Shown here: piece after piece, positions 24,831 through 33,965 of the stretch
How the letters are laid out: every line of letters starts with the position of its first letter
Numbering within the stretch: the stretch's first letter is position 1
Source: Proteus vulgaris
GTDB taxonomy: Bacteria > Pseudomonadota > Gammaproteobacteria > Enterobacterales > Enterobacteriaceae
NCBI RefSeq assembly: GCF_016239305.1
Contig: NZ_JAEHOQ010000008.1
Coordinates: forward strand, 95,169-159,168
DNA length: 64,000 nt
Reading direction: 5' to 3'
Position numbers and translations under genes: made by a program
Notes under the pieces: generated by a model
The model's database searches: none
Told to the model about the DNA's origin: nothing
What the model saw: the letters and a program-made list of their open reading frames with translations, nothing else

Positions 24831-26126
24831 ATGACAGCAAACAAAGCACACAAATTTAAATTTGGTCTTGGGTGGCAAATTATTACCGCCCTTATTTTAG
24901 GGATCATTGTCGGTGCAATTTTGCACGATAATGAAAATAAAGATTGGTTAATTGCTAATATTTTATCTCCCGCAGGTAAAATATTTATTCAATTAATTAA
25001 AATGATTGTGGTACCGATAGTTATTTCAACGCTGGTGGTAGGAATAGCAGGTGTTGGAAATACCAAACGATTAGGTAAGTTAGGATTTAAAACAATCCTC
25101 TATTTTGAAGTTATTACGACGATAGCCATTATTGTCGGGATAAGCCTTGCAAATATATTTCAACCCGGTGTAGGTATTGATATGTCAACACTTAGCCAAG
25201 TTGATATATCGCAGTATGAAAAGACAACTCAGCAAGTTGAAAGCCAATCACATGGTATTATGGCTACGATCTTATCATTGGTACCTTCAAATATTTTTGC
25301 AGCTATGGCAAGCGGTGAAATGCTACCTGTGATCTTTTTTGCAGTTATTTTTGGTATGGGATTATCTTCTTTACCTGTGGAGAAAAGAGAACCCTTGCTT
25401 GTGGTATTGCAAACCTTCTCAGAAACGATGTTCCGTGTAACGCATATGATTATGATGTATGCACCTATTGGGGTATTCGGTCTTATCTCTGTTACGGTGG
25501 CTAGTTTTGGTTTTACTTCATTAATCCCATTAATTAAATTAGTATTACTTGTTCATGTCGCTATTCTATTTTTTGCGATCGTAGTACTAGGTTTAGTTGC
25601 AAAATATTGTGGAATAAATATTTTTACGCTGATTAAGATTTTAAAAGATGAATTGATATTAGCTTATTCTACTGCAAGCTCTGAAACCGTATTACCTCGA
25701 ATAATGGATAAAATGGAAAAATATGGGGCTTCTAAATCAGTAACTAGTTTCGTTATTCCAATAGGGTATTCATTTAATCTTGATGGTTCTACACTTTATC
25801 AAAGTATTGCGGCTATTTTTATTGCGCAATTATATGGTATTGATCTCTCTATCTGGCAAGAAATAACGCTTGTGGTGACCTTAATGATCACCTCGAAAGG
25901 GATTGCTGGCGTGCCCGGTGTTTCATTTGTCGTGTTATTAGCCACATTAGGTAGTGTCGGTATTCCTCTTGAAGGACTCGCCTTTATTGCGGGTATCGAC
26001 CGAATATTGGATATGGCAAGAACAGCATTAAATGTGATTGGTAATGCATTGGCCGCTTTAGTGATCGCAAAATGGGAGCACCAATTTGATAAGAATAAAT
26101 CCAAAGAATATGAAGCAACTTTTTAA
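24831..26126 (+). CDS. gltP: Proton/glutamate-aspartate symporter GltP
   Basis: 431 residues, dicarboxylate/amino acid:cation symporter family, inner membrane with about eight helices and two re-entrant loops. Diagnostic stretches are IQLIKMIVVPIVISTLVVGI, the Ser-rich re-entrant loop YSTASSETVLPRIMDKME, the GYSFNLDGSTLYQS motif, TSKGIAGVPGVSFVV, and the GIDRILDMARTALNVIGN segment that binds substrate carboxylate. The length equals E. coli GltP (437) within a few residues. An AGGA site lies 9 bases before the ATG. It is monocistronic, with its own terminator. Confidence 0.94.
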   Translation: MTANKAHKFKFGLGWQIITALILGIIVGAILHDNENKDWLIANILSPAGKIFIQLIKMIVVPIVISTLVVGIAGVGNTKRLGKLGFKTILYFEVITTIAIIVGISLANIFQPGVGIDMSTLSQVDISQYEKTTQQVESQSHGIMATILSLVPSNIFAAMASGEMLPVIFFAVIFGMGLSSLPVEKREPLLVVLQTFSETMFRVTHMIMMYAPIGVFGLISVTVASFGFTSLIPLIKLVLLVHVAILFFAIVVLGLVAKYCGINIFTLIKILKDELILAYSTASSETVLPRIMDKMEKYGASKSVTSFVIPIGYSFNLDGSTLYQSIAAIFIAQLYGIDLSIWQEITLVVTLMITSKGIAGVPGVSFVVLLATLGSVGIPLEGLAFIAGIDRILDMARTALNVIGNALAALVIAKWEHQFDKNKSKEYEATF

Positions 26127-26152
26127 TATTTAATCAATAGTGACCAAATAAG

Positions 26153-26188
26153 ATAAGGCTGGTTTAATTAAAAACTAGCCTTATTTTT
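26153..26188 (+). terminator. gltP terminator
   Basis: ATAAGGCT / AGCCTTAT stem with an AT-rich loop, then TTTTT. Confidence 0.82.
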
Positions 26189-26268
26189 ATATTAAATAAA
26201 AAATCTATATTAGATTTTCTCTTAAAGTAAGCATAGTTTTTTATCATTCGATTTTTCAAGTTTTAGCT

Positions 26269-26892
26269 TCAATCAGTTTCTAATGATGCATTACATTGCT
26301 TTCTGATCTCTTTGATATTTCTTAATAAATCGTCGCTATATATCTCAGGGTAAAAGAAGTAACTTACTGAAATATCATAATTTCCTTCCTTATTTTTCTT
26401 ATATTGAACTTTCTGATCTTGGTTTATGATATCTCTAGAGCTAAAATAAGCACGTTGAATATTATTTGTATCATAAGTAATAAATCCACCATTAGTAATA
26501 GCTACTTTTTTATATTGACTATATTGAGAGTCAAGACTTTTGATAATATTATTATCTTTAATTTTGAATTTATTTAAATCATTTGTTTCATAGGAGTAGA
26601 CAACACCATACAATCCTGTAAACTTTAATTCTTTGAATTTTTTATAAAAATAAACCTTATAATTTCCTTCTTTTTTTCCATCAATAATTTCATCAAAGGT
26701 TATTGCCGTCATTGGACAGGTTGAGGGATATTTATCGATAGGTTTTATTGCGAAATTTGTTTTCTTCTGAAAATCATTAAATGACATTCCCCATGTTAAT
26801 CCCAATGGAGCTGGCTCGTTATAAATAGCGGTTTCTGCACAGGCGCCAAAACTAATTAACGTCATACAGCCTATAATCATTTTCTTTTTCAT
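26269..26892 (-). CDS. Exported protein of unknown function
   Basis: About 207 residues from the ATG at 26892, which gives a standard signal peptide (MKKKMIIGCMTLISFGACA, cleavage before ETAI). The longer in-frame start 57 bp upstream would bury it. The mature part is Lys/Tyr-rich with LGLTWGMSFNDFQKK near the start, a pattern seen in small periplasmic proteins that begin 'PLGLTWGMS'. Two Cys (CPM, QCNA) may pair. No family named; convergent to gltP. Confidence 0.7.
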   Translation of the reverse strand: MKKKMIIGCMTLISFGACAETAIYNEPAPLGLTWGMSFNDFQKKTNFAIKPIDKYPSTCPMTAITFDEIIDGKKEGNYKVYFYKKFKELKFTGLYGVVYSYETNDLNKFKIKDNNIIKSLDSQYSQYKKVAITNGGFITYDTNNIQRAYFSSRDIINQDQKVQYKKNKEGNYDISVSYFFYPEIYSDDLLRNIKEIRKQCNASLETD

Positions 26893-27056
26893 AGCTATCT
26901 CATATTTATTGATATCTATGTTTTGAGCATAGATATAGAAAAATAACATCGATTAATCATCTGTTATTACAGGTTATTATCACCCAATACACCTTATATT
27001 CTTATTTTGAAATATATTTACGGTATATTGGGTAAGAAATTCCATAGATACATAGA

Positions 27057-28283
27057 TTATTGGGGGTAATCCGACAGCTTTAATAAATCCTGTTCAAGGC
27101 AATCCGCACGAGAGTCTTGATTGTAATCGAGATCTGCTCCAGTTTTCCCGTATAACTGTTTTTTTGAAATATAATACTCCATATCAAATAGGTACGGATT
27201 ATCGCGCCATTCCTTATAATCTTTACCTGATTCATAACTTTTCCACACTGATGGGCTAACTTTTTTTAGCTGGTCAAAAGGTGGATCTTTAATTAATTTC
27301 TGGATATCTGCTGGTAATATAGCTTGTTGTGCTGAAGGTAGAGCTCCTAATCGCCATAACGCCAGAAAACTACCCTGTCGTACTGCTGTAATAAGATATT
27401 GCATTTTCTGTGTGGGATCACTGGTTAAATCGGCTAGATACACACCGGCTAATGGGGCGTTACCTTTAGCAAGAGCTTGCTGATACAGCTTTATTCGTTC
27501 ATCAACAGAAAATATCAATTCATGATCTTTGTATGTAGCCGCTTGATAACAGTATGCTGGACCATAGTCATTAGCGAGTGCTTTGTTTAGCCAGAAAGTA
27601 CGAGTTTCTGGATCATGATTGCTGGCATACCATAAATTTTTGAATCCATAGCGCGTGATATAACTGCTTTTTGCCAGAAAAAGCTGAGCAGCAGGATTAT
27701 TTTTATTGGCTTCTTTCTTCGCCAGTGCTAATTCCCGTTCATAATTTTCCTGATTAATCTCAGGCTCAGGTTTGGGTAGCGTGATCACTTGAGTATCAGA
27801 TGGCATAACACCAGAATCACTGATTTTTTCTACATTTATTATCTTGATAGATAAATGTAGAGGTAAAATAAATATATGATCGCCAGTAAATTTTTCATCA
27901 GATTGTGGATCTGGCGGTGAGCGAAGAATGGAAGTGTATGGTTCGCCCTTTTTCACTTCGCGGAGTACACCCACTCCGTTTACCCCCAGCGAACAGTTCG
28001 GTATTATGATACTATCTTTATTTTCTTCATTATATTTTATAAGAATTGCTTTTTTTTCAATATATCGTTTATTACCAATCCCATAAAAAAAGAGGTAATC
28101 AGAAGCATCATCTTTTGCTTTCTGAATATAAAAGGATGGTACCTGTGTTTCAGTAGAGATGTAAGTACCGACGAGGGAAGGGCAGGATAAGTATGATTGA
28201 TGAGTACAACCTGTGAGGCTGATAATACCTGCCAACGCTACTAGTGAAAATAATAAGTGTTCGTTAAATTTCCAGTTATACAC
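27057..28283 (-). CDS. Lipoprotein with SEL1/TPR-like repeats
   Basis: About 408 residues from a GTG at 28283 with an AAGGA site; an upstream in-frame ATG lacks a site. The lipobox LTGC gives a lipidated Cys near residue 26. The middle has a region of helical repeats (NPAAQLFLAKSSYITRYG, WLNKALANDYGPAYCYQAAT, YQQALAKGNAPLAGVYLADL) typical of SEL1-like solenoids. The C terminus holds ISKKQLYGKTGADLDYN. It is in a pair with another lipoprotein gene 37 bp upstream; both are probably one operon. Role unknown. Confidence 0.75.
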   Translation of the reverse strand: MYNWKFNEHLLFSLVALAGIISLTGCTHQSYLSCPSLVGTYISTETQVPSFYIQKAKDDASDYLFFYGIGNKRYIEKKAILIKYNEENKDSIIIPNCSLGVNGVGVLREVKKGEPYTSILRSPPDPQSDEKFTGDHIFILPLHLSIKIINVEKISDSGVMPSDTQVITLPKPEPEINQENYERELALAKKEANKNNPAAQLFLAKSSYITRYGFKNLWYASNHDPETRTFWLNKALANDYGPAYCYQAATYKDHELIFSVDERIKLYQQALAKGNAPLAGVYLADLTSDPTQKMQYLITAVRQGSFLALWRLGALPSAQQAILPADIQKLIKDPPFDQLKKVSPSVWKSYESGKDYKEWRDNPYLFDMEYYISKKQLYGKTGADLDYNQDSRADCLEQDLLKLSDYPQ

Positions 28284-28320
28284 AGTGATATCCTTAAATA
28301 AAAAATAATTATAAATACAT

Positions 28321-28989
28321 CTAACCACAATAACTTGAAGTGCAGGTTGCTTTAATAAGAATGTAAAATGGTGCTATCAAAATAAGAGTCATCGCTTGTA
28401 GTGGCATTACTGCGATTGTTTTCAATGTATCTGATGGCTTTAAATGTTTGGAATAATAATTAACTTTGGCAAAAACAGGTTTAGGTAAGGAATATTTTTC
28501 TAATAGTTCATCTTTATTGGATAAATTAACCATCTCTCCATTAGCATAAAATTTTCCAATAATAAAAAATCTATTTTCATAATTAGGTATCTGATTTTTA
28601 ATCATTTTTTCATCATTGTTAGACTGATAGTTGCTTCTATAAAAATGATAATTAGTGGCAAGATCATCGATTTCATCTATAGTAAAATCTTTAGGATCTA
28701 AATAAATCATATAGCTACCGTTAACAATACTCCCCGTTATTCCTAGGCTAGCGCTAAAATAAATCACTTTTTCATTATATTTAGATGTGGCAAATTTTTT
28801 CAATGCAGTAATAGCCTCACCTTTAAAATGATAATTAGTAGAATCACTAAGGATATATAAATTATCATCTTCGATAAGTGCTGATTTAACCTTAATTATA
28901 TCTCCACTTTTGTTGCTATCAATTTTTGTATATGAAGAACAGGCATTAAGAAATAAAACCATCAATAGTATTTTTAAAAATATTTTCAT
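28321..28989 (-). CDS. Lipoprotein of unknown function
   Basis: About 222 residues from the ATG at 28989 (GGAGG site 6 bases upstream). The lipobox LNAC places the lipidated Cys at residue 17, followed by SSY, suggesting the outer membrane. The body has mixed alpha/beta composition and many Asn, Asp and Tyr. The C terminus has a hydrophobic segment (MTLILIAPFYILIKATC) and ends SSYCG. It is the first gene of a two-gene operon with the SEL1-like lipoprotein. Confidence 0.72.
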   Translation of the reverse strand: MKIFLKILLMVLFLNACSSYTKIDSNKSGDIIKVKSALIEDDNLYILSDSTNYHFKGEAITALKKFATSKYNEKVIYFSASLGITGSIVNGSYMIYLDPKDFTIDEIDDLATNYHFYRSNYQSNNDEKMIKNQIPNYENRFFIIGKFYANGEMVNLSNKDELLEKYSLPKPVFAKVNYYSKHLKPSDTLKTIAVMPLQAMTLILIAPFYILIKATCTSSYCG

Positions 28990-29177
28990 TGAAACCTCCA
29001 TGTTAAATAAGTTTTTAAATCTTATTAGCGACTTATAGTAAACAATACTTAAATATATTTAAAGTATAGCAGGGGGTGAATAAAGTTGAATTTTATAAGA
29101 GAGTTATTGTGAAGAAGCTCAAATTAAGGTGCGGAAAGGTAATTGACAAAAATACGGATTAAATAACAAATCCATAC

Positions 29178-29208
29178 TAGACCTTCCTCTTAGAGTAAGC
29201 CCTATCAT
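29178..29208 (+). promoter_or_regulatory. MerR-type promoter candidate before DUF2933 gene
   Basis: TAGACC (29178-29183) and TATCAT (29203-29208) are separated by 19 bp, longer than the usual 17, with a partial dyad CCTTCC...GTAAG in the spacer. Long spacers with such dyads are the mark of MerR-family metal sensors (CueR-like). No merR gene is nearby. Confidence 0.4.
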
Positions 29209-29237
29209 CTTTTAAATCGTGATTTAAGGAGATGATT

Positions 29238-29408
29238 ATGTGGGAACTTCTAAGAGATAATTGGTTTATTTTGATGTTATTACTTTGCCCGTTAATGCAT
29301 TTCTTTATGCATAAACATCATCATGGTGAAAATAGTTCACACGATTGCTGTAAGAATAAAGATGAAACAACGACAATAGACAAAAAGAAAACACATTTAG
29401 ATGCTTAA
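29238..29408 (+). CDS. Small DUF2933-type membrane protein
   Basis: 56 residues, AAGGAG site 6 bases before the ATG. One hydrophobic segment (WFILMLLLCPLMHFFM) is followed by His-rich HKHHHG and a Cys pair (HDCCKN), then a charged tail. This matches short DUF2933 proteins, which often travel with heavy-metal resistance genes. Cytoplasmic or periplasmic metal binding by the His/Cys cluster is inference. It lies alone behind a promoter with a 19-bp spacer. Confidence 0.72.
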   Translation: MWELLRDNWFILMLLLCPLMHFFMHKHHHGENSSHDCCKNKDETTTIDKKKTHLDA

Positions 29409-29478
29409 ATAGGTTATTAAATATTGCTATTGAGCTAAATAATCAGATTTAGCTCAATGCTATTTCTTAAGATGCGCA

Positions 29479-29850
29479 TTAATCCTCCGATTTAGCTGTG
29501 CCTTGATGAAACCGTAGTTGCCAATCACCATGAGAGTTTTTTATCCAGAGGGATGAACGGTAAGTCTGCTTTATTTTTCTGTTATCTTCTACTTGATAGC
29601 TGACGTAAGTTAACAGCACTACATCATCACTTAGCTGTGATCCCTGATAATTTTCTGAATAAATCTCTATATTGCGATTGTCGTTTGTCAGGCTGCTAAT
29701 TGTGTCTGCTTTATTAACGCAAATACCAGAGCGACAAAACTCCATAAACTCATTATGTAAAAGTTGAATAAGTACATCTGTATTTTTTCGATGGGTACTT
29801 TTGTGAAGTGTTTTTTCTTGTTGGATTAGTTTTTTATAAAGTTCGATCAT
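29479..29850 (-). CDS. NTF2-like / DUF4440-type protein
   Basis: 123 residues. The pattern LIQQEKTLHKSTHRKNTDVL, LHNEFMEFCRSG, SDDVVLLTYVSYQVED and SLWIKNSHGDWQLRFHQGT fits the SnoaL-like DUF4440 fold: two helices, then an antiparallel sheet ending 'W.L.FHQGT'. Members bind small molecules or are accessory subunits; the ligand here is unknown. No signal peptide, so cytoplasmic. Confidence 0.8.
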   Translation of the reverse strand: MIELYKKLIQQEKTLHKSTHRKNTDVLIQLLHNEFMEFCRSGICVNKADTISSLTNDNRNIEIYSENYQGSQLSDDVVLLTYVSYQVEDNRKIKQTYRSSLWIKNSHGDWQLRFHQGTAKSED

Positions 29851-30006
29851 GTTTATCTTTATTTTATAGTGAGGTGCACAGCATCGTGGGTTTTATCATC
29901 ATCAAAAGTATCATACTATCTTAAACCACAGAAAATAAAATTAGCTCACATACAGATGTTAGCTTGTATGATAGAACTAAGGTTTTTATAACTTGATGAA
30001 AAAATA

Positions 30007-30345
30007 ATGGGATTACTGGTTAAAGCATTAATTGGTGCATTGGTGGTGGTATTAATTGCGATTTTATCAAAGTCTCGCCATTACTATATTGCGGGGTTGA
30101 TTCCACTATTTCCGACTTTTGCGCTAATAGCTCACTATATTGTGGGCTCTGAACGCTCTATTGAAGCGTTACGCACCACCATTATTTTTAGTCTATGGGC
30201 TGTGATTCCTTATCTGGTTTATCTAATTTCACTTTATGTGATGATTAACTATGTAAAATTATTTACGGCACTGGCTACGGCAGTGATTTGCTGGGTTATT
30301 GCTGCTTGGTTACTTATTCAACTATGGAACAAATTTCATGGATAG
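30007..30345 (+). CDS. glpM: GlpM family membrane protein
   Basis: 112 residues with four hydrophobic helices (VKALIGALVVVLIAILSK, YIAGLIPLFPTFALIAHY, TIIFSLWAVIPYLVYLISL, FTALATAVICWVIAAWLLI). The 'RHYYIAGLIPLFPTF' stretch is characteristic of the GlpM family, small inner-membrane proteins of poorly known function first linked to alginate and glycerol metabolism. Length agrees with the family (~110). Confidence 0.85.
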   Translation: MGLLVKALIGALVVVLIAILSKSRHYYIAGLIPLFPTFALIAHYIVGSERSIEALRTTIIFSLWAVIPYLVYLISLYVMINYVKLFTALATAVICWVIAAWLLIQLWNKFHG

Positions 30346-30399
30346 AGCATTTGTTCTTTTCTATTTATTCCCATGTTGAAAAATAAAAATAGAGAGAAG

Positions 30400-30630
30400 A
30401 TGAGAAAATTATTACAACAAAAAATAATTCAAATATGTAATGACAAGATTTCGGCCAAAGGAGTGGGCGTGGGATTATCCTTTTATGCTTTTTTTGCAAA
30501 TAAAAATGACAACCCTGAATTATTAATGGAAGCCGCAACATGGTGGATAATGACGCATAAATTGGATCACTTTGAAAAAGCTGTAAAAATAAAAAAATTA
30601 GTGCAATCAGAAATGGAATATCACGCCTAA
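30400..30630 (+). CDS. DUF6500-like small protein
   Basis: About 76 residues from the ATG at 30400 (AGAGAG upstream); an earlier ATG at 30373 lacks a site. The core ISAKGVGVGLSFYAFFANKN and ATWWIMTHKLDHFEKAVKIK are highly patterned and recall conserved proteins labelled DUF6500. It is predicted helical and soluble. Function is not known. It lies 54 bp after glpM and may be cotranscribed. Confidence 0.7.
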   Translation: MRKLLQQKIIQICNDKISAKGVGVGLSFYAFFANKNDNPELLMEAATWWIMTHKLDHFEKAVKIKKLVQSEMEYHA

Positions 30631-30762
30631 TTTTCCTACGATGTGGTTCATTTTTTTATAAAACAATTTTTATTAAACTAAAATTTATTGATTATTATCA
30701 CATTAAAGCAAGTCATAAACCGCTATGGTAATTACATGATTAATAACGTAAACGGTGATGAT

Positions 30763-30951
30763 ATGGAATATTGGTTTATTGCGTATAAAGTGCGTTCCAG
30801 AAATGGTGATACCTACGCCGGACATAAAATTGTAGAAACAGAAAGTGGGATCACACCCCATATTGCGTTAGATAAAGCATGTCAGGAAGTTGCTGAAGGG
30901 GCACAAGCTGATATTCCTGCTGTGAGAGTAGTCGCTTTTAATCGTTTATAA
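30763..30951 (+). CDS. Small conserved hypothetical protein
   Basis: About 62 residues starting MEYWFIAYKVRSRNGDTYAG, with a GGTGAT site. Two earlier in-frame ATGs (30688, 30736) lack good sites. The sequence has a beta hairpin then a helix (IALDKACQEVAEGAQ) and ends VRVVAFNRL. No family recognised. A strong terminator follows within 50 bp, which supports a real short gene. Confidence 0.6.
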   Translation: MEYWFIAYKVRSRNGDTYAGHKIVETESGITPHIALDKACQEVAEGAQADIPAVRVVAFNRL

Positions 30952-30972
30952 GAAATTCTATCTACCTAATAG

Positions 30973-31003
30973 AAATCCTACATTTAATTATGTGGGATTT
31001 TTT
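30973..31003 (+). terminator. Intrinsic terminator
   Basis: AAATCCTACAT pairs with ATGTGGGATTT (one T-G pair), followed by TTT. It closes the glpM-side gene group. The 308 bp from here to 31312 are very AT-rich with no gene seen; an AAGGAA site precedes the next start. Confidence 0.85.
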
Positions 31004-31311
31004 ATATTAAAATACCATTCTAGTCATGTTTATTCAGAACATTACTTCATATATTTATTCCCAATTAAAAATAATTAAAAACTAGAATATTTACTTATAT
31101 TATTTAATTATGTTGATCCAACAACGTTTTTTCATTTTTATTATTTAAATAAAATTCAATTATGTGATCTCAACTCTGTTAATTCGTTTTTTATAATTGA
31201 ATTTAAAAAGGCTTATGGGTAATGTGCTAGTGGGCTAAGGAATAGCTCAATACAAGGAAATAAAAATCATTATTTTGGTTTTTTAGTTATGATTAAAAGG
31301 AAATTTACACT

Positions 31312-32445
31312 ATGACAGTATTAACCGTTTATTTATGTGGTACCGGCTCTAACTCATTTGATAATAATAATTCTACTTTCTGGCAAGGGGAATTAGTTGC
31401 CACTTTGGCGCAAAACAACCAAGGACGAGAATTCGCACAGTGGTTTATTGTTGATGGCCCTGGTAGTGGTAATCTGCAAGAAGATGATTTATGGGTTGAA
31501 AGCCCAAATTACTCTGATATCAAAGGTTCACTCTTTGGTAATGGTTGGGAAGAAAACGTCAACCATGCACTTTGCTTAATGAAAGGTAACTTTGATTGGC
31601 AACGTGAAAAATTGACAGAAGAGCAGTATAACCAACTGAAAAAAGCTGGCATTCCTATTGAAGATGTTAAAGTAACAGGCTCTTTTTTATGGCGTAAATA
31701 TGACTATGGCGATCGTCATGTCACTCAGCAACAACTCCAACAGCAAATTATTCGTATTTTTCGCAAAGATGGCATTATTCCAACACAAGTTAACTTAGTG
31801 GGGTGGAGTCGTGGGGGTATTACTTGTCATATGTTAGCGAATGCAATGTTGGCAGATCCTCAATTAAAAGATATTCCAGTAAATATTTTTGCGATTGACC
31901 CTGTTCCGGGTCCACTGAATTTCCAACCAGAAAAAGTGACGCTTGGTAAAAACGTCAAAGAATATGTTGGGTTTTATGCAAAAGATGAGCGCTCTAAAGG
32001 ATTTACTTGTGTGATCCCAACTGTCGCTACTGATACTAAAATGCATATCTTCCCTATTTCAGGACGTCACGCCACATTAGTGGGTAATGCGTCTATTGAT
32101 GGTAGTGAAGGTGAAAATGCATTATACGCACCAGGTTTACTGGTACGCCATTTTGCAGAAGTCTGTTTAACTCGCTGGGGTTGTGATTTAGCAAATAAAC
32201 TAGCTTTAACGGATACACAAATTACGGGCTACCACACCGATATTGCTAATGATGCAGATAAATATACCGCAATGCGTCGTAAAACCTATTCTATCCATGA
32301 AAGCACAGGTAAGGACGAACGCAAAGTTTCACTAGGTAAAGAGGGTAAAGCATTCTCTGAGATCGTTGGCGTACCATATAATCCATCAGCCGGTTTAACA
32401 GCGGATTATTTATCAAATCAGCAACTCTATGATGTGATTAAATAA
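31312..32445 (+). CDS. Alpha/beta-hydrolase-like protein (possible phospholipase)
   Basis: 377 residues. The sequence opens with a beta strand and oxyanion-like turn (LTVYLCGTGSNSFD). A classical nucleophile elbow NLVGWSRGGITCHMLA gives Ser near residue 167. An acid candidate follows in FAIDPVPGP (Asp near 197) and a His in SGRHATLVGN (near 247). This order (Gly-rich turn, GxSxG, Asp, His) is that of lipase/phospholipase-like hydrolases, including some DUF5621 and type VI effector-like proteins. There is no signal peptide and no immunity or VgrG gene next to it. Substrate is unknown. Confidence 0.65.
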   Translation: MTVLTVYLCGTGSNSFDNNNSTFWQGELVATLAQNNQGREFAQWFIVDGPGSGNLQEDDLWVESPNYSDIKGSLFGNGWEENVNHALCLMKGNFDWQREKLTEEQYNQLKKAGIPIEDVKVTGSFLWRKYDYGDRHVTQQQLQQQIIRIFRKDGIIPTQVNLVGWSRGGITCHMLANAMLADPQLKDIPVNIFAIDPVPGPLNFQPEKVTLGKNVKEYVGFYAKDERSKGFTCVIPTVATDTKMHIFPISGRHATLVGNASIDGSEGENALYAPGLLVRHFAEVCLTRWGCDLANKLALTDTQITGYHTDIANDADKYTAMRRKTYSIHESTGKDERKVSLGKEGKAFSEIVGVPYNPSAGLTADYLSNQQLYDVIK

Positions 32446-32479
32446 ATTATTATTTATCGGATTATTATGAACTAATAGG

Positions 32480-32510
32480 TCGCCCACCGTGAAGTGGGCG
32501 ATTTCTATTG
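32480..32510 (+). terminator. Hairpin after hydrolase gene
   Basis: TCGCCCAC pairs with GTGGGCGA, loop CGTGAA, followed by a weak T-rich tract (TTTCTATTG). Probable terminator. Confidence 0.7.
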
Positions 32511-32593
32511 TTCTATTTTAGTTAAATAATAAAAAGTCATATATGTGATATAACGTATTACTTTAATACTACTTTAAACACGGAATAAAGTGC

Positions 32594-33049
32594 ATGAATT
32601 GGATTTTAAAATCATTTTCACAACTAACGACTGATGAACTGTACGCTATTTTAGCCTTAAGAAATCAAGTTTTTATTTGTGAACAGCAATGTGCTTATCA
32701 AGATGTTGATGGGGTAGACCAAAATACCTTGCACCTGTTTGTCAAAGAGGAAGAGAGTCAGCAAATTATTGCCTATGCACGCTTATTGCCTCAAGGTATT
32801 GCATTTAAAGAAGCGTCGATAGGGCGGGTGATTGTTGCTCAAAATCAGCGGGGAAGTGGTATTGCGCATCAGTTAATAAAAGAGGCGATTGCAACTACAT
32901 GTTGTCAATTTAATACCCATACAATCAAAATAATGGCACAGGCTTATTTAGTCTCATTTTATCAATCACATGGTTTTGTTATCGATTCAGAAACGTATCT
33001 TGAAGATAACATTCCACATATTGATATGGTTTTAGTGCAATCTGTGTAA
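32594..33049 (+). CDS. elaA: GNAT acetyltransferase ElaA
   Basis: 151 residues (E. coli ElaA is 153). The sequence LYAILALRNQVFICEQQCAYQDVD, split by its turns, and the acetyl-CoA loop with IGRVIVAQNQRGSGIAHQLI (R/Q-x-x-G-x-G) identify ElaA. The end includes VSFYQSHGFV, the usual late helix-strand of GNAT enzymes. The acceptor substrate is not established. It lies alone, facing the flagellar cluster. Confidence 0.88.
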   Translation: MNWILKSFSQLTTDELYAILALRNQVFICEQQCAYQDVDGVDQNTLHLFVKEEESQQIIAYARLLPQGIAFKEASIGRVIVAQNQRGSGIAHQLIKEAIATTCCQFNTHTIKIMAQAYLVSFYQSHGFVIDSETYLEDNIPHIDMVLVQSV

Positions 33050-33175
33050 TAAAAAACAAAAAAGTAAACGTTTATCCTGACGTTACCGATAACAAATTAA
33101 GCTGAATAATAAGAGTGACTTTTTTTAAGTAAAGACGCCATTAGCTAATAAAACCGCTTTTGGCGCAGAGGAGAG

Positions 33176-33541
33176 TTATTTAAGATTGAGATCAGGATAA
33201 TAACTATGTTCTGTAAACTGACCATAGCTATTTTGTACCCTCTGCTCTTGTTCAGTCTGTCTAATTAACACGCCGAGCTCATCTAGACGAGCCCGTAATA
33301 AATTTCGCGTCTCATTTTCGTTTTCTAAGATTTTCTTTAGCATATCTGTGAGGCGTTGTTGTAGTCTCAGCTCACCATCTGCAGGTTTTATCATCTTAGT
33401 GATATTTTCTACGCTTTTTAAATAATCCATTTCCATTTCTATCAGCTTGTCCCATTGCTGATCTTTGGCAAGCGTTAACATTTGCTCACTTGATTTTAAA
33501 ACCTGCTCGTAAGCCACCATAATATCCATATTGTTGTCCAC
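33176..33541 (-). CDS. fliT: Flagellar export chaperone FliT
   Basis: 121 residues, third gene of the fliDST operon. Helical throughout (YEQVLKSSEQMLTLAKDQQW, VENITKMI, LTDMLKKILENENETRNLL). FliT binds the filament cap FliD and keeps it export-ready, and in enterobacteria also binds FlhDC to damp flagellar gene expression. The C terminus is longer than in E. coli. It starts 6 bp after the fliS stop. Confidence 0.9.
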   Translation of the reverse strand: MDNNMDIMVAYEQVLKSSEQMLTLAKDQQWDKLIEMEMDYLKSVENITKMIKPADGELRLQQRLTDMLKKILENENETRNLLRARLDELGVLIRQTEQEQRVQNSYGQFTEHSYYPDLNLK

Positions 33542-33547
33542 TCTAAT

Positions 33548-33946
33548 TTAATAAGAATTAATCTGTGTGCCGATTTGTTGCCAAGCATCAGAAATTTCAG
33601 TTAAGAGCTTGATGACTTCATGAATTTTTTCTGGGTTATTTTTTAAGTTGGCATCGAGTAGCTGATTAACCATATAGTCATAAAGGAGCTCCAGGTTCTC
33701 TGCAAGCTCGCCACCTTTTTCTTTATCCAGACCTTGTTTTAATCCATTACCAATAATATTAATGGCTTTAGAAATATTTTCGCCCTTACCGGCGATATTT
33801 CCTTGTTCCATTAATATTAAGGCACGGCGAAGGGCGCTAAGCGCCCCATTAAATAGGATCTGGATCAGCTGGTAAGGCGTGGCATTTAAAATCTCGCTTT
33901 CAACGTCGATTTGAGCATACATTTTACTGGCTGATTGTTGATACAT
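33548..33946 (-). CDS. fliS: Flagellin export chaperone FliS
   Basis: 132 residues. The start MYQQSASKMYAQIDVESEIL, and the conserved ATPYQLIQILFNGALSALRRA and LLYDYMVNQLLDANLKN stretches are clear FliS signatures. It binds the flagellin C terminus in the cytosol, preventing premature assembly. It lies 19 bp after fliD, in the order fliD-fliS-fliT. Confidence 0.95.
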   Translation of the reverse strand: MYQQSASKMYAQIDVESEILNATPYQLIQILFNGALSALRRALILMEQGNIAGKGENISKAINIIGNGLKQGLDKEKGGELAENLELLYDYMVNQLLDANLKNNPEKIHEVIKLLTEISDAWQQIGTQINSY

Positions 33947-33965
33947 AGTGTCCTACTTTTAAAAA

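Noticed and set aside
33050..33175. fliT-side terminator
   Set aside because: Only weak, poorly paired stems were seen on the minus strand after fliT, so none is annotated.
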